Positions 1-7,974 of a DNA stretch of 64,000 nucleotides are shown piece by piece. The stretch comes from Woeseia sp. (GTDB lineage Bacteria; Pseudomonadota; Gammaproteobacteria; Steroidobacterales; Woeseiaceae). The stretch spans positions 1,967,305 to 2,031,304 of the forward strand of contig JAJFKW010000001.1 in assembly GCA_021773015.1 (NCBI GenBank), in the 5' to 3' direction. A program made the position numbers and the translations under genes. The stretch's first letter is position 1, and every line of letters begins with the position of its first letter. Under the pieces are notes generated by a model, which saw only the letters and a program-made list of their open reading frames with translations, was not told the DNA's origin and did no database searches.

Positions 1-230
1 TGACTACAGCAACTATTCGACCAATAAAGCGGCCACAACGGCTTGTCGGCACTACGCTTTTGCATGAGAACCGCGCCGCTAGAATCGACCAGAAATACGG
101 AGAAGGCACGATGCAAAATGCCATCGCCCAGATGGCAATCTGTTTTCGACATCTCACCCAGTGAATTGTCATCATCGTCGACGAGTATGAGTTGCTCAGA
201 CGGAAAAGAGACGATGTCCCTGCGTTGCAT
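1..230 (-). CDS. idi: Isopentenyl-diphosphate delta-isomerase, N-terminal part (cut by left edge)
   Basis: Only the first 76 codons are in the window; the gene runs off the left edge. The translation contains ILVDDDDNSLGEMSKTDCHL, then GILHRAFSVF, then WSNSCCSH. This is the order and spacing of the type 1 (Nudix) IPP isomerase N-terminus, including the active-site Cys region. The Nudix box itself lies outside. The enzyme interconverts IPP and DMAPP in the cytoplasm. The ATG is at 228-230 with an AGGA about 8 nt upstream. It follows the squalene synthase gene on the same strand after 64 nt, so the two are probably cotranscribed and supply prenyl precursors for squalene. The assignment is firm for a fragment; the rest cannot be judged. 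Confidence 0.85.
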   Translation of the reverse strand, partial: MQRRDIVSFPSEQLILVDDDDNSLGEMSKTDCHLGDGILHRAFSVFLVDSSGAVLMQKRSADKPLWPLYWSNSCCS

Positions 231-294
231 ATTCAATTCCTAAGGGGTATCTAGCGCGAATAATACTCTCTATCAGGTACTCTGCGCACGCAAC

Positions 295-1428
295 CTAGTG
301 CAGGCCTGTTTCGCGGACCGCCGGCGACTGTCCGACTTGAGCTTCGACCATGCTCTTAAGTCGTACCGGATCGCAGACTTCGTCGACATCGGCAAGCGGC
401 AAGCCCATGGATGCCAAATCAAACCAGGCACGGACAAGGTGATTGCTATAAATCACGCTATTACAACTCAGCATAACCGCCCTGACTCTGCGGCGAGATA
501 TTTTTACCGTGTCACCATTGCTATAGCCCGGATTACGGTAAATTTTTTGTAACGTCAACAGCGCCATGCCGATTGCCCACAGACAAAATCGACGAATACC
601 GACCTGACTTTTCGGAATCATACAACTGTAATTCAGCGCCATTTTGAGATTGGCGTGCGCAATACCAACTAGTTCGTCGATGCCGTTTGCCAACTCCGCC
701 GAATCTTTATTGCGAATCAGAACGCCAAGATTTTCGCTGTTTTCGCCAAATGCTGAACGCGGCAACCAGCACGATCCGTCGTCACTATCTTCCCAGACGT
801 CTTTGAGAATATTGGTCATCTGCAAGCCATGTCCGAAGCAGACCGCCAAATCCATCATCGTGTCTTTGTTGTCGCGGATTTCATCAACTTGCTGACTGAA
901 TAGCTCAGTCAGCATTTCCCCGACGACGCCCGCAACGACGTAGCAGTAACGATACATATCCGATATAGACTTCAGGCCACTTAGACTTTTGCTTACCTGA
1001 AACTCGTGCATGCCATTACACATAATTCGCGTGCAACGAATCAGCGATTGTTGCTGCGCCTCGGTCAGCACGTGCGTAAGCTCGACAACCGTCGGCGTCG
1101 CGGCGATTAATTCGCGCTCGTTATGCGGCACACTGGCCGACAAAGCACCGTGCAGCCTCGCCGCAAACTGGGCGGCGTTTGAGCGTTTGTTGAGGACAGC
1201 CATAAACTCTTTATAAAGGGAGAATTTGGCGTCGTTATCGATACCCGGATCGTCTTCTATCGTATCCACGATCCGGCACAGCAAGTAGCCATTACCGACG
1301 ACATTGCGCAATTCCTTTGGCAGCTGCGGAATCGTCAACGCAAAGGTCCGCGAAACGCCTCGTAACAGGCTTGCCTGGACGGCCCAGTTATCGCTTTCCA
1401 CGGCCTCAATGTTGTCTAAACGAGCCAC
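295..1428 (-). CDS. Squalene synthase (farnesyl-diphosphate farnesyltransferase)
   Basis: This 377-residue protein condenses two farnesyl-PP to squalene, presumably for sterols or hopanoids. Seen: SRTFALTIPQLP near residues 26-37, the first Asp-rich motif DTIED at 55-59, and the second one NILKDVWED ending at residue 214, followed by a WLP motif. The RTFALTIPQLP/LLCRIVDTIED signature is that of single-polypeptide, eukaryote-like squalene synthases (also found in Methylococcus) rather than the bacterial HpnC/HpnD pair. No C-terminal membrane anchor is evident. It is transcribed towards idi and divergently from ispA, so three consecutive genes cover IPP isomerisation, FPP synthesis and squalene formation. 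No squalene cyclase or epoxidase is visible here. Confidence 0.88.
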   Translation of the reverse strand: MARLDNIEAVESDNWAVQASLLRGVSRTFALTIPQLPKELRNVVGNGYLLCRIVDTIEDDPGIDNDAKFSLYKEFMAVLNKRSNAAQFAARLHGALSASVPHNERELIAATPTVVELTHVLTEAQQQSLIRCTRIMCNGMHEFQVSKSLSGLKSISDMYRYCYVVAGVVGEMLTELFSQQVDEIRDNKDTMMDLAVCFGHGLQMTNILKDVWEDSDDGSCWLPRSAFGENSENLGVLIRNKDSAELANGIDELVGIAHANLKMALNYSCMIPKSQVGIRRFCLWAIGMALLTLQKIYRNPGYSNGDTVKISRRRVRAVMLSCNSVIYSNHLVRAWFDLASMGLPLADVDEVCDPVRLKSMVEAQVGQSPAVRETGLH

Positions 1429-1489
1429 TTAATCCCCTTGTTGACAATGACCTTACTCAGCATTGAGACTGTAGCCGGCGCGACAGGCG

Positions 1490-1506
1490 GGCCATCCGGG
1501 ATGGCC
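1490..1506. promoter_or_regulatory. 17-bp palindrome between squalene synthase and ispA
   Basis: Perfect 8-bp arms GGCCATCC / GGATGGCC surround a single central G. It sits inside the 182-bp divergent intergenic region, 62 bp from the squalene synthase start and about 105 bp from the ispA start. It could be an operator shared by both isoprenoid genes; no regulator is identified. Confidence 0.35.
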
Positions 1507-1610
1507 AAATGCTGCGGATTCAATTCCGCTAACGATTCTCGCAAACTTTGCGGTGAAAAGTTACCAAAATTCAACTTGGCCAATCATTTCTTTTAGGCAA
1601 GGACCCCAAA

Positions 1611-2516
1611 ATGGCTATCGATCGCGGCGAATTCGCGGAGCGAATTCCGCAATATAAGGATAGAATCAATCAGGAATTGGCAACCTGGATCGATCCCCAG
1701 CTCATTGCCAGCGATGCACTGCGCGATGCGATGAGCTACGCGCTGCTCGGCGGCGGCAAGCGAATTCGTCCACTCCTTGCTTACGCGAGCGGTGAACTCC
1801 TGGGAGTTGCCGCCACAGATATTGATGCGATCGCCGCCGCAGTCGAAATGATTCACTGCTACTCGCTGGCTCACGACGATTTACCGGCAATGGATGACGA
1901 TGATATTCGACGCGGACGGGCGACCGTCCATATTGAATATGACGAAGCTACCGCAATTTTGGTGGGCGACGGACTCTTGACCCTGGCATTTCAGGTGCTG
2001 ACGGAACACCCGTCCGTCGTGACGAAACCGCTGGAAAGTGCCGTTATGGTCCGCCAACTGGCACAAGCCGCGGGTGCAGCGGGCATGGTGGGTGGCCAGG
2101 CATTGGATATCGGCTACTCGGGTACCGACGTCAGTCGCGACAAACTGGAAGATATGTTTATGCGGAAAACAGGCCGGCTTATTTCTGCCGCGGTGTGTTT
2201 ACCGTTGGCCAGAGCGCCTGACGTAGCCGATGCAACTCGCCAGCGGCTATCAGACTTTGCGGATGCCGCCGGTCTCTGCTTTCAAATACACGATGACGTG
2301 TTGGACTTGACAAGCAGCACAGATGAGCTCGGCAAGCCAAGTCGCTCGGATGAGCGCAACGATCGTGCGGCGTACCCGGCAAGATTTGGCTTGGAAGTTG
2401 CACAGAATAGAGTCCAAGCGCTATATCAGGAGGCCATGCAGCATCTGGACAGTCTTGGCAACCGCACTGAGGGTCTTCGCTGGCTGACTAATTTTATCGT
2501 GCGCCGGACCCACTGA
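1611..2516 (+). CDS. ispA: Farnesyl diphosphate synthase (short-chain polyprenyl synthase)
   Basis: This cytosolic enzyme of 301 residues condenses DMAPP/GPP with IPP to make C15 farnesyl-PP. Seen: GGGKRIRP at 47-54, the first Asp-rich motif DDLPAMD at 89-95, GGQALD near 161-166, and the second Asp-rich motif DDVLD at 228-232. The length matches IspA. The start is supported by GCAAGGA about 7 nt upstream. It is not in the common xseB-ispA-dxs arrangement but divergent from squalene synthase and idi, which suggests dedication to squalene supply. The gene ends 20 bp from the convergent aminotransferase gene. Confidence 0.92.
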   Translation: MAIDRGEFAERIPQYKDRINQELATWIDPQLIASDALRDAMSYALLGGGKRIRPLLAYASGELLGVAATDIDAIAAAVEMIHCYSLAHDDLPAMDDDDIRRGRATVHIEYDEATAILVGDGLLTLAFQVLTEHPSVVTKPLESAVMVRQLAQAAGAAGMVGGQALDIGYSGTDVSRDKLEDMFMRKTGRLISAAVCLPLARAPDVADATRQRLSDFADAAGLCFQIHDDVLDLTSSTDELGKPSRSDERNDRAAYPARFGLEVAQNRVQALYQEAMQHLDSLGNRTEGLRWLTNFIVRRTH

Positions 2517-2536
2517 TGGCCACATCGCCGTTTCCG

Positions 2537-3667
2537 CTACAAATCCATATTCCCCAATGCACTCGCCAGCGTTGCCACGCTACGTTCAATGTTGTGCAAC
2601 TTATCCAGGCCAAATAAGCCAAGCCTGAAGGTACGAAAATCGTCTGGCTCATCGCACTGCAGCGGAACGCCGGCAGCGATCTGCAGACCCAAATCGGCGA
2701 ATTTGGAACCGTTCGCAATCTCCGCATCATCGGTGTAACACACCACGACGCCCGGCGCCTCAAAACCCTTGGCGGCGACACTTTTAATGCCGCGTTCCGC
2801 CATGAGTGATCTGACCTGATCTCCTAACGCTTGTTGCTCTTGCCGAACTTTTTCAAAACCGTATTGCTCGGTTTCTCGCATAACGTCACGAAATGCGATC
2901 AAGGCGTCCGTCGGCATCGTTGCATGGTACATATGCCCACCATCTTCGTATGCACGCATGATTTCTAACCACTTCGCAAGATCGCAAGAGAAGCTGCTGC
3001 TTGTGGTCGAGGCCAAAGCGGCGAGCGCCTTGTCATTCAACATGACGAGCGCACAGCAAGGCGATCCACTCCAGCCCTTTTGCGGGGCACTAATTAGAAC
3101 GTCGACACCAGAGACTTTCATATCCACCCACAACGCACCGGAGGCGATGCAGTCCAGCACGAACAATCCGCCATGCTCATGCAGTGCTTGCGAAATTTGT
3201 TGCAAATAGTCGTCGGGTAGCAACATTCCGGAAGAAGTCTCCACGTGCGGCGCAAAAACCAAGTCAGGCTTCTCCTCTCGGATAGCCGCGACAACTTCAT
3301 CAATCGGCACCGGTGCAAATGCCTGTTGAGAACCTGCGTCAATTGGCCGTGCCTTCATCACCGTTGTGGATGCAGGAATCGCACCCCTTTCCAATATTTG
3401 CGTCCAGCGGAAACTGAACCAACCGTTGCGTAGGATCAGACAATGTTTGCCGCCAGCAAACTGCCGAGCGACGGCTTCCATTCCGAAAGTACCACTACCC
3501 GGAACAATGACCGCTGCATCGGCGTTGTAAACGGACTGCAGCGTTGCCGAAATATCATTCATCACTTCCTGAAACGAGGCGGACATATGGTTTACCGCTC
3601 GATCCGTGTATACAACCGAATATTCTAATAGGCCGTCTGGATCGACGTTAGGTAGCAAACCGGGCAT
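2537..3667 (-). CDS. Class V PLP-dependent aminotransferase (alanine/serine-glyoxylate type)
   Basis: This 376-residue fold-type I aminotransferase is of the alanine-glyoxylate/serine-pyruvate/ureidoglycine-glyoxylate group. Seen: GSGTFGMEA near 57-65, HVETSSG near 141-147, the PLP-binding Asp in LDCIAS (172), and the Schiff-base Lys in SAPQKGWSG (197). Substrate cannot be read from sequence. A role in purine nitrogen recovery (PucG-like ureidoglycine-glyoxylate transamination) would suit the nearby purine genes, but no allantoin genes are seen, so this is speculation. The mauED pair lies upstream on the same strand (the mauD stop is 42 nt before this start), so cotranscription is possible. 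Amine metabolism is the other reading of the context. Confidence 0.78.
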   Translation of the reverse strand: MPGLLPNVDPDGLLEYSVVYTDRAVNHMSASFQEVMNDISATLQSVYNADAAVIVPGSGTFGMEAVARQFAGGKHCLILRNGWFSFRWTQILERGAIPASTTVMKARPIDAGSQQAFAPVPIDEVVAAIREEKPDLVFAPHVETSSGMLLPDDYLQQISQALHEHGGLFVLDCIASGALWVDMKVSGVDVLISAPQKGWSGSPCCALVMLNDKALAALASTTSSSFSCDLAKWLEIMRAYEDGGHMYHATMPTDALIAFRDVMRETEQYGFEKVRQEQQALGDQVRSLMAERGIKSVAAKGFEAPGVVVCYTDDAEIANGSKFADLGLQIAAGVPLQCDEPDDFRTFRLGLFGLDKLHNIERSVATLASALGNMDL

Positions 3668-3709
3668 GCAGGACTCCTCTTGTGATTTTGTGAATTAGTG
3701 TGTAGGTCG

Positions 3710-4309
3710 TTAGTCCGACTGCGCCGCAATGTACTCTTGAACCGATGCTACTCCTCGCTCTTTTGCTTCAAAGAGACTTTCGAGGTGCTCACGCGAATTC
3801 ACCAAGCCCTTTGATCGAATAATACCCTCATGATCGATCAAGACCGCGAACGGCAACTTGCCCACCTGGTAGGCAAGGCCAAGATCAGTAGAAAGAATAT
3901 ACGGAAAATCGCCAAGCGAATATTCTTCAACAAATTTCATTTGTTCTGATATTTCCCCGTCACTAGTCAATAGAACCTCGAGCCAATCGGCTTCATCCTT
4001 TCTTGCCGACTTGAGTACCGGCAATAACGTCTTACAAACAGGACAACTCGGCGAAAGGAAAAATACTAACGAACTCTTTGCATCCGATCGAATGCCGCCA
4101 ATAGAAATATCCTTGCCGTCGATGTCGCTTACCTCGATAACGGTCGAAGCCTCACCGACTTTGGGTCCACCGCTCACCATCAATGCGCCGGCGGGAGCAA
4201 TTCTTTCGTGCAGTATTCCTACTTGGCGGGCGAGCGCCATCACGGTAACCGCAAGGCCAGCTACCAACAGCCACAAAATGACGTTCGAAATGGTAAGTGC
4301 TGTAGTCAT
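3710..4309 (-). CDS. mauD: MauD-like membrane-anchored thioredoxin-fold protein
   Basis: The protein has about 199 residues from the ATG at 4307-4309. This start is preferred because the N-terminus then begins directly with a membrane segment (TISNVILWLLVAGLAVTVMA). The in-frame extension upstream would overlap mauE. A periplasmic thioredoxin fold follows, with the active-site pair SPSCPVCKTLLP (Cys 89 and 92). MauD proteins help form the disulfides or TTQ cofactor of the small subunit of methylamine or aromatic amine dehydrogenases. It sits 13 nt after mauE on the same strand. No amine dehydrogenase subunit genes (mauA/mauB) are near, so here it may serve another disulfide-rich periplasmic enzyme. 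Confidence 0.75.
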   Translation of the reverse strand: MTTALTISNVILWLLVAGLAVTVMALARQVGILHERIAPAGALMVSGGPKVGEASTVIEVSDIDGKDISIGGIRSDAKSSLVFFLSPSCPVCKTLLPVLKSARKDEADWLEVLLTSDGEISEQMKFVEEYSLGDFPYILSTDLGLAYQVGKLPFAVLIDHEGIIRSKGLVNSREHLESLFEAKERGVASVQEYIAAQSD

Positions 4310-4322
4310 ATTCTTTTTGGTC

Positions 4323-4886
4323 TCACTGAATGCTGAGCGCGCGATTTCGATTGGCCAGCAATTGATTTGCAGCCGCATACAAAACGGTGACGCTGATTAC
4401 ACAAAACAACACCGTAAACCAATCCATGACCAACATCGTGCGCATCATAGTAGGTTGCGTTACGATAATGGCGGGTATCAATAGGACTAGATTGCGGATG
4501 ACCAACCAACGACTTAGCGGCTGTCGTTGCGCCGGCCCCGCACATCCGCAATCAATATCTCTGCGTCCACGAATAATATTCAGCGCCATCGCCCCCGCAT
4601 ATATGAAAAGAAGGGCGGCCGAAAGCCAACCAGCGTTATGCTGCCCAAACGCGAGGCCCAACGTCGTCACCAACTCGGCTCCAATGATCAGGTACGCCAC
4701 GACGCTCGTCAGGGCCGCCGGCAGAAGCCTGTAATTTCGTAAAGTAGCGACAAAAGCAGGCGGTGAAGACAATTTGTGAAATGCTGCTACGCCGAATACG
4801 AATAACAATACAAACCGCGACACCCAAAGCGCGACAGGATCGAAAATTACGATATTGGGTCCGAGCTGCGACACTTCAAAAATCAT
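4323..4886 (-). CDS. mauE: MauE-like integral membrane protein
   Basis: This 187-residue protein has about four or five predicted membrane segments. It carries the family signature RRDIDCGCAGPAQRQPLSRW near 108-127, which contains the paired cysteines of MauE/DoxX-like proteins. MauE is thought to pass reducing or oxidising equivalents across the membrane to MauD during amine dehydrogenase maturation. It is first in a minus-strand group followed closely by mauD and then the class V aminotransferase. The absence of the structural dehydrogenase genes is the odd point. Confidence 0.78.
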   Translation of the reverse strand: MIFEVSQLGPNIVIFDPVALWVSRFVLLFVFGVAAFHKLSSPPAFVATLRNYRLLPAALTSVVAYLIIGAELVTTLGLAFGQHNAGWLSAALLFIYAGAMALNIIRGRRDIDCGCAGPAQRQPLSRWLVIRNLVLLIPAIIVTQPTMMRTMLVMDWFTVLFCVISVTVLYAAANQLLANRNRALSIQ

Positions 4887-4906
4887 TTTGCTTATTCTTT
4901 GCTAGA

Positions 4907-4967
4907 CATGTTGGCAAATTTTCCCAGCACCCTATTCTGGAGGAAGCAACGCGGAGATGCCAACATG
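4907..4967. promoter_or_regulatory. Inverted repeat in the mauE / NCS2 divergent region
   Basis: The 257-bp intergenic stretch 4887-5143 holds no convincing gene. It contains a perfect 10-bp inverted repeat, CATGTTGGCA at 4907-4916 and TGCCAACATG at 4958-4967, with centres about 51 bp apart. This arrangement would suit a looping or dimeric regulator controlling mauE and/or the NCS2 permease. The second arm overlaps the start of a 26-codon frame (4965-5045) preceded by GGAG; I give that frame little weight. Confidence 0.3.
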
Positions 4968-5143
4968 AGTTTTTATGGGCAGTATTGTAAGTACGGTCCG
5001 CGTCCGAGCGCAGCGAATCAATCTCCACGCGACATTACGCATTGAAAGTCGAGCGGAATACTTGGATGCCACAGATTCCTGGGCTATTGTGGATTGTCGA
5101 CGACCGGACCATTGGAAATTTGTAATCCTCCCCAGCAGTACCT

Positions 5144-6490
5144 ATGGCAAATTCCGAGCTTTTATATCAACTTGACGACACGCCTGGCGTAGTTGAGAGC
5201 ATTACAGCGGCGCTGCAGCATGTTCTGGCGAGCTTTGTCGGCATTATCACACCCACACTTATTATCGGCAGCGCGCTGGGCTTGCACAGCGAAATTCCGT
5301 ATTTGCTGAGCATGGCGTTGTTCGCCTCTGGCGTCTCGACTTTTGTTCAAGCTAAGACCTTCGGCCCTGTCGGCTGCGGCTTGATCGCAGTGCAAGGCAC
5401 CAGTTTCGCATTCCTCGGCGCCATTCTCTCTGCTGGTTTTCTTGCCAAGAGCCGCGGCGGTGGTACCAATGAAATTCTGTCGCTGATCATCGGCGTTTGT
5501 TTCTTTGGCGCGTTTGTCGAAATCGTATTGAGCCAATTTATTGAGCGAATGCGGCGTATTGTCACGCCGTTGGTGACCGGCATCGTCATTACGACGATTG
5601 GTATTTCCCTTATCAAAGTGGCCATGACGGATATTGCTGGCGGCTTTGGCAGCACAGATTTTGGATCCCTAACCAATTTGGCGATGGGTGGCGGCGTGTT
5701 GGCATTGATAATCGCGCTCAGCGCCTCGCGTAATCATTGGTTGCGGTTATCCGCAATCATTCTTGGCATGGCAGTCGGCACGGCTGTCACTTGGTTTATG
5801 AGCGGCCTGTCGTTTAGCCACTTGGCCGACCTGTCACTGCTTGCAGTTCCAATTCCGTTTAAATACGGCTTTTCTTTCGACTGGGGTGCATTTCTTCCAA
5901 TCGCATTGATATACCTACTGACCGCGCTCGAGACCTCCGGTGACCTAACAGCAAATTCACTTTTCTGCCGCCTACCAGTAGAGGGACCGGAGTATCTAAA
6001 AAGACTGAAGGGCGGTCTACTGGCGGACGGCCTCAATTCGTTATTCGCCGCGACTTTCAATTCATTTCCTAACACCACTTTTGGCCAGAACAATGCCGTC
6101 ATTCAAATGACGGGCGTCGCGAGCCGCAAAATCGGCTTCTATGTCGCCGCCATTTTGGTTCTGTTCGGACTGTTTCCGATCATCGGCGGCCTAATTCAAG
6201 TTTTGCCAAAACCCGTATTGGGCGGTGCGACTTTGGTCATGTTTGGCACCATCGCAACGGCGGGGGTCAGAATCCTCGCCAGCGAACCGCTGGATCGTAG
6301 GCGGACGCTTATCATTGCCACCTCGCTTGGACTTGGCCTGGGTGTAATGATGGTACCGGACGTATTTTCCAAAGCTCCAGAGCTGATTCAGAACCTATTT
6401 GGATCGGCTATTACCACGGCCGGGCTGACCGCCATCGTCATGGTCTTACTTATTCCGGATACGACTGTGTCGCCGACCGAGACGCCATGA
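5144..6490 (+). CDS. NCS2 family nucleobase (urate/xanthine type) permease
   Basis: This 448-residue inner-membrane symporter has about 12-14 hydrophobic segments. Seen: the TM1 motif ALQHVLASFVGIITP (His-containing, typical of NAT/NCS2), the TM8 motif LTALETSGDLTANS (Glu and Asp of the substrate site), and the TM10 signature FGQNNAVIQMTGVASR. Family members co-transport xanthine, urate or uracil with protons. The xanthine/urate branch is favoured by FPNTTFGQNN and by coupling to the next gene, an 8-oxoguanine deaminase whose product is urate. In the TM10 signature QNxG the usual Gly is Ala here. The stop overlaps the next ATG by 4 nt (ATGA), indicating translational coupling. No strong ribosome binding site is visible at this start. 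Confidence 0.88.
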   Translation: MANSELLYQLDDTPGVVESITAALQHVLASFVGIITPTLIIGSALGLHSEIPYLLSMALFASGVSTFVQAKTFGPVGCGLIAVQGTSFAFLGAILSAGFLAKSRGGGTNEILSLIIGVCFFGAFVEIVLSQFIERMRRIVTPLVTGIVITTIGISLIKVAMTDIAGGFGSTDFGSLTNLAMGGGVLALIIALSASRNHWLRLSAIILGMAVGTAVTWFMSGLSFSHLADLSLLAVPIPFKYGFSFDWGAFLPIALIYLLTALETSGDLTANSLFCRLPVEGPEYLKRLKGGLLADGLNSLFAATFNSFPNTTFGQNNAVIQMTGVASRKIGFYVAAILVLFGLFPIIGGLIQVLPKPVLGGATLVMFGTIATAGVRILASEPLDRRRTLIIATSLGLGLGVMMVPDVFSKAPELIQNLFGSAITTAGLTAIVMVLLIPDTTVSPTETP

Positions 6491-7839
6491 CCGAGGCTAT
6501 CTGGCTGCGCTCACCCGCGGCCGTATTTACTGGCCCGACAGTGGACGCAAGCGCCGGCATTGTTATTTGCGGCGACAAAATTGTTGAACTCGTCGCATCA
6601 GGCTGTACGCCGACAACAGCCTACGACAGCGCTGTCGACCTCGGTGGCAGCGTGGTTCTTCCCGGTCTCATCAATACGCATCATCATTTTTATCAGACGC
6701 TCACTCGCTGCGTTCCAGACGCGCTAAACAAGCGTCTGTTTCCGTGGTTGCAGTCGCTTTACCTCGTGTGGCAACACTTAGATGCCGAAATGCTCAGCAT
6801 TGCCACCGAGATTGCCGGCCTCGAACTCATGCTATCGGGTGCAACTACCATCGCCGACCATCACTACGTCTTCCCGCAAGGACTGGAGCATGCGATTGAC
6901 ATTCAGGTTGAAGCTATCGGCAAACTTGGCTGCCGCGCGTTACTAACACGTGGTTCCATGAGCCTAGGCCAGGAACAGGGTGGTTTACCCCCGCAATCCG
7001 TGGTCCAAAACGAGCAGGAAATTCTCAAGGACAGCGAACGTGTAGTCGACAAATATCACCAAGATATTGAAGGTGCGATGCTACAAATTGCGCTGGCGCC
7101 CTGTTCGCCTTTTTCAGTATCAAAATCGTTAATGAAGGATACCGCTAGCCTAGCAGCTGAGAAAAACGTATTGCTACACACACACCTAGCCGAAACGGAG
7201 GACGAAAATTCGTTTTGCGTGCGTGAATACGGTGCGCGGCCACTCGACTATCTGGAGGAGTGCGGATGGCTGCAGAACCGCACCTGGCTCGCCCACGGCA
7301 TTCACTTTGACAGCGACGAAATACGCAGGCTCGGCGAGGCAAATGTTGGTATCGCTCACTGCCCTAGTTCCAACATGTTGCTAGGTTCTGGTACTTGTCC
7401 GTCGTTGGAGTTGATTGAGGCAGGCTGTCGATTTGGACTGGCAGTCGATGGTTCAGCTTCAAACGATTGCTCTAACTTGGCGCAGGAAGCCCGTCAATCG
7501 TTATTGCAACAGCGGCTGCGTTACGGCGCCGACGCGATTACAGCGGAAATGGTGCTGGACTGGGCAACGCGTGGCTCAGCAAGTCTGCTGCATAGATCCG
7601 ATATTGGCGAAATCGCGATCGGTAAACAGGCCGACCTTGCCGTATTCAACCTCGATGAAATTCGTTTTTCTGGCGCAGGCGACCCAATCGCCGCCATAGT
7701 TACGTGCGGCGCACATCGTGCTGAACGCGTCATGGTCGCCGGAGAGTGGTTGATCGAAAACACGCAGCATCGTATGGTCCAAGAGCAGGAATTGACCCGG
7801 CAACACCGCACGCTCGCGAAGAAAATACAAAGCCGATAA
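6487..7839 (+). CDS. 8-oxoguanine deaminase (amidohydrolase; AtzB/TrzN-like family)
   Basis: This cytosolic zinc amidohydrolase of 450 residues is predicted to deaminate 8-oxoguanine to urate. Seen: the metal motif PGLINTHHHFYQTL (His 65-67), HTHLAETEDE in the middle, LAHGIHF, HCPSSNMLLGSG, and the catalytic Asp region AVDGSASND. This set fits the 8-oxoguanine deaminase/hydroxydechloroatrazine hydrolase group better than guanine deaminase, which is encoded separately at 40399. It overlaps the NCS2 gene by 4 nt, so uptake and deamination are made together. Exact substrate (8-oxoguanine versus other aminated purines or s-triazines) needs assay, but the context favours purines. Confidence 0.82.
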   Translation: MTEAIWLRSPAAVFTGPTVDASAGIVICGDKIVELVASGCTPTTAYDSAVDLGGSVVLPGLINTHHHFYQTLTRCVPDALNKRLFPWLQSLYLVWQHLDAEMLSIATEIAGLELMLSGATTIADHHYVFPQGLEHAIDIQVEAIGKLGCRALLTRGSMSLGQEQGGLPPQSVVQNEQEILKDSERVVDKYHQDIEGAMLQIALAPCSPFSVSKSLMKDTASLAAEKNVLLHTHLAETEDENSFCVREYGARPLDYLEECGWLQNRTWLAHGIHFDSDEIRRLGEANVGIAHCPSSNMLLGSGTCPSLELIEAGCRFGLAVDGSASNDCSNLAQEARQSLLQQRLRYGADAITAEMVLDWATRGSASLLHRSDIGEIAIGKQADLAVFNLDEIRFSGAGDPIAAIVTCGAHRAERVMVAGEWLIENTQHRMVQEQELTRQHRTLAKKIQSR

Positions 7840-7974
7840 AGGCGCTCGTTGCCAGGCGCTGTTCTGCATTCGTTTAGTAATAAAATTGCAGGGTCGCAGC
7901 GCTACAAACGGCTCCAATAGCGCGAGCGTCGCGGTTTAAGCTGGATAAAATCTGATCGAATGTCGGGGGATGTC

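Noticed and set aside
4011-4484. 157-codon frame antisense to mauD/mauE
   Set aside because: It is antisense to two genes with clear family motifs and shows no recognisable domain.
4965-5045. 26-codon frame as a PqqA-like or other peptide precursor
   Set aside because: It lacks the conserved Glu and Tyr arrangement of PqqA and no maturase gene is adjacent; kept only as a low-interest observation.
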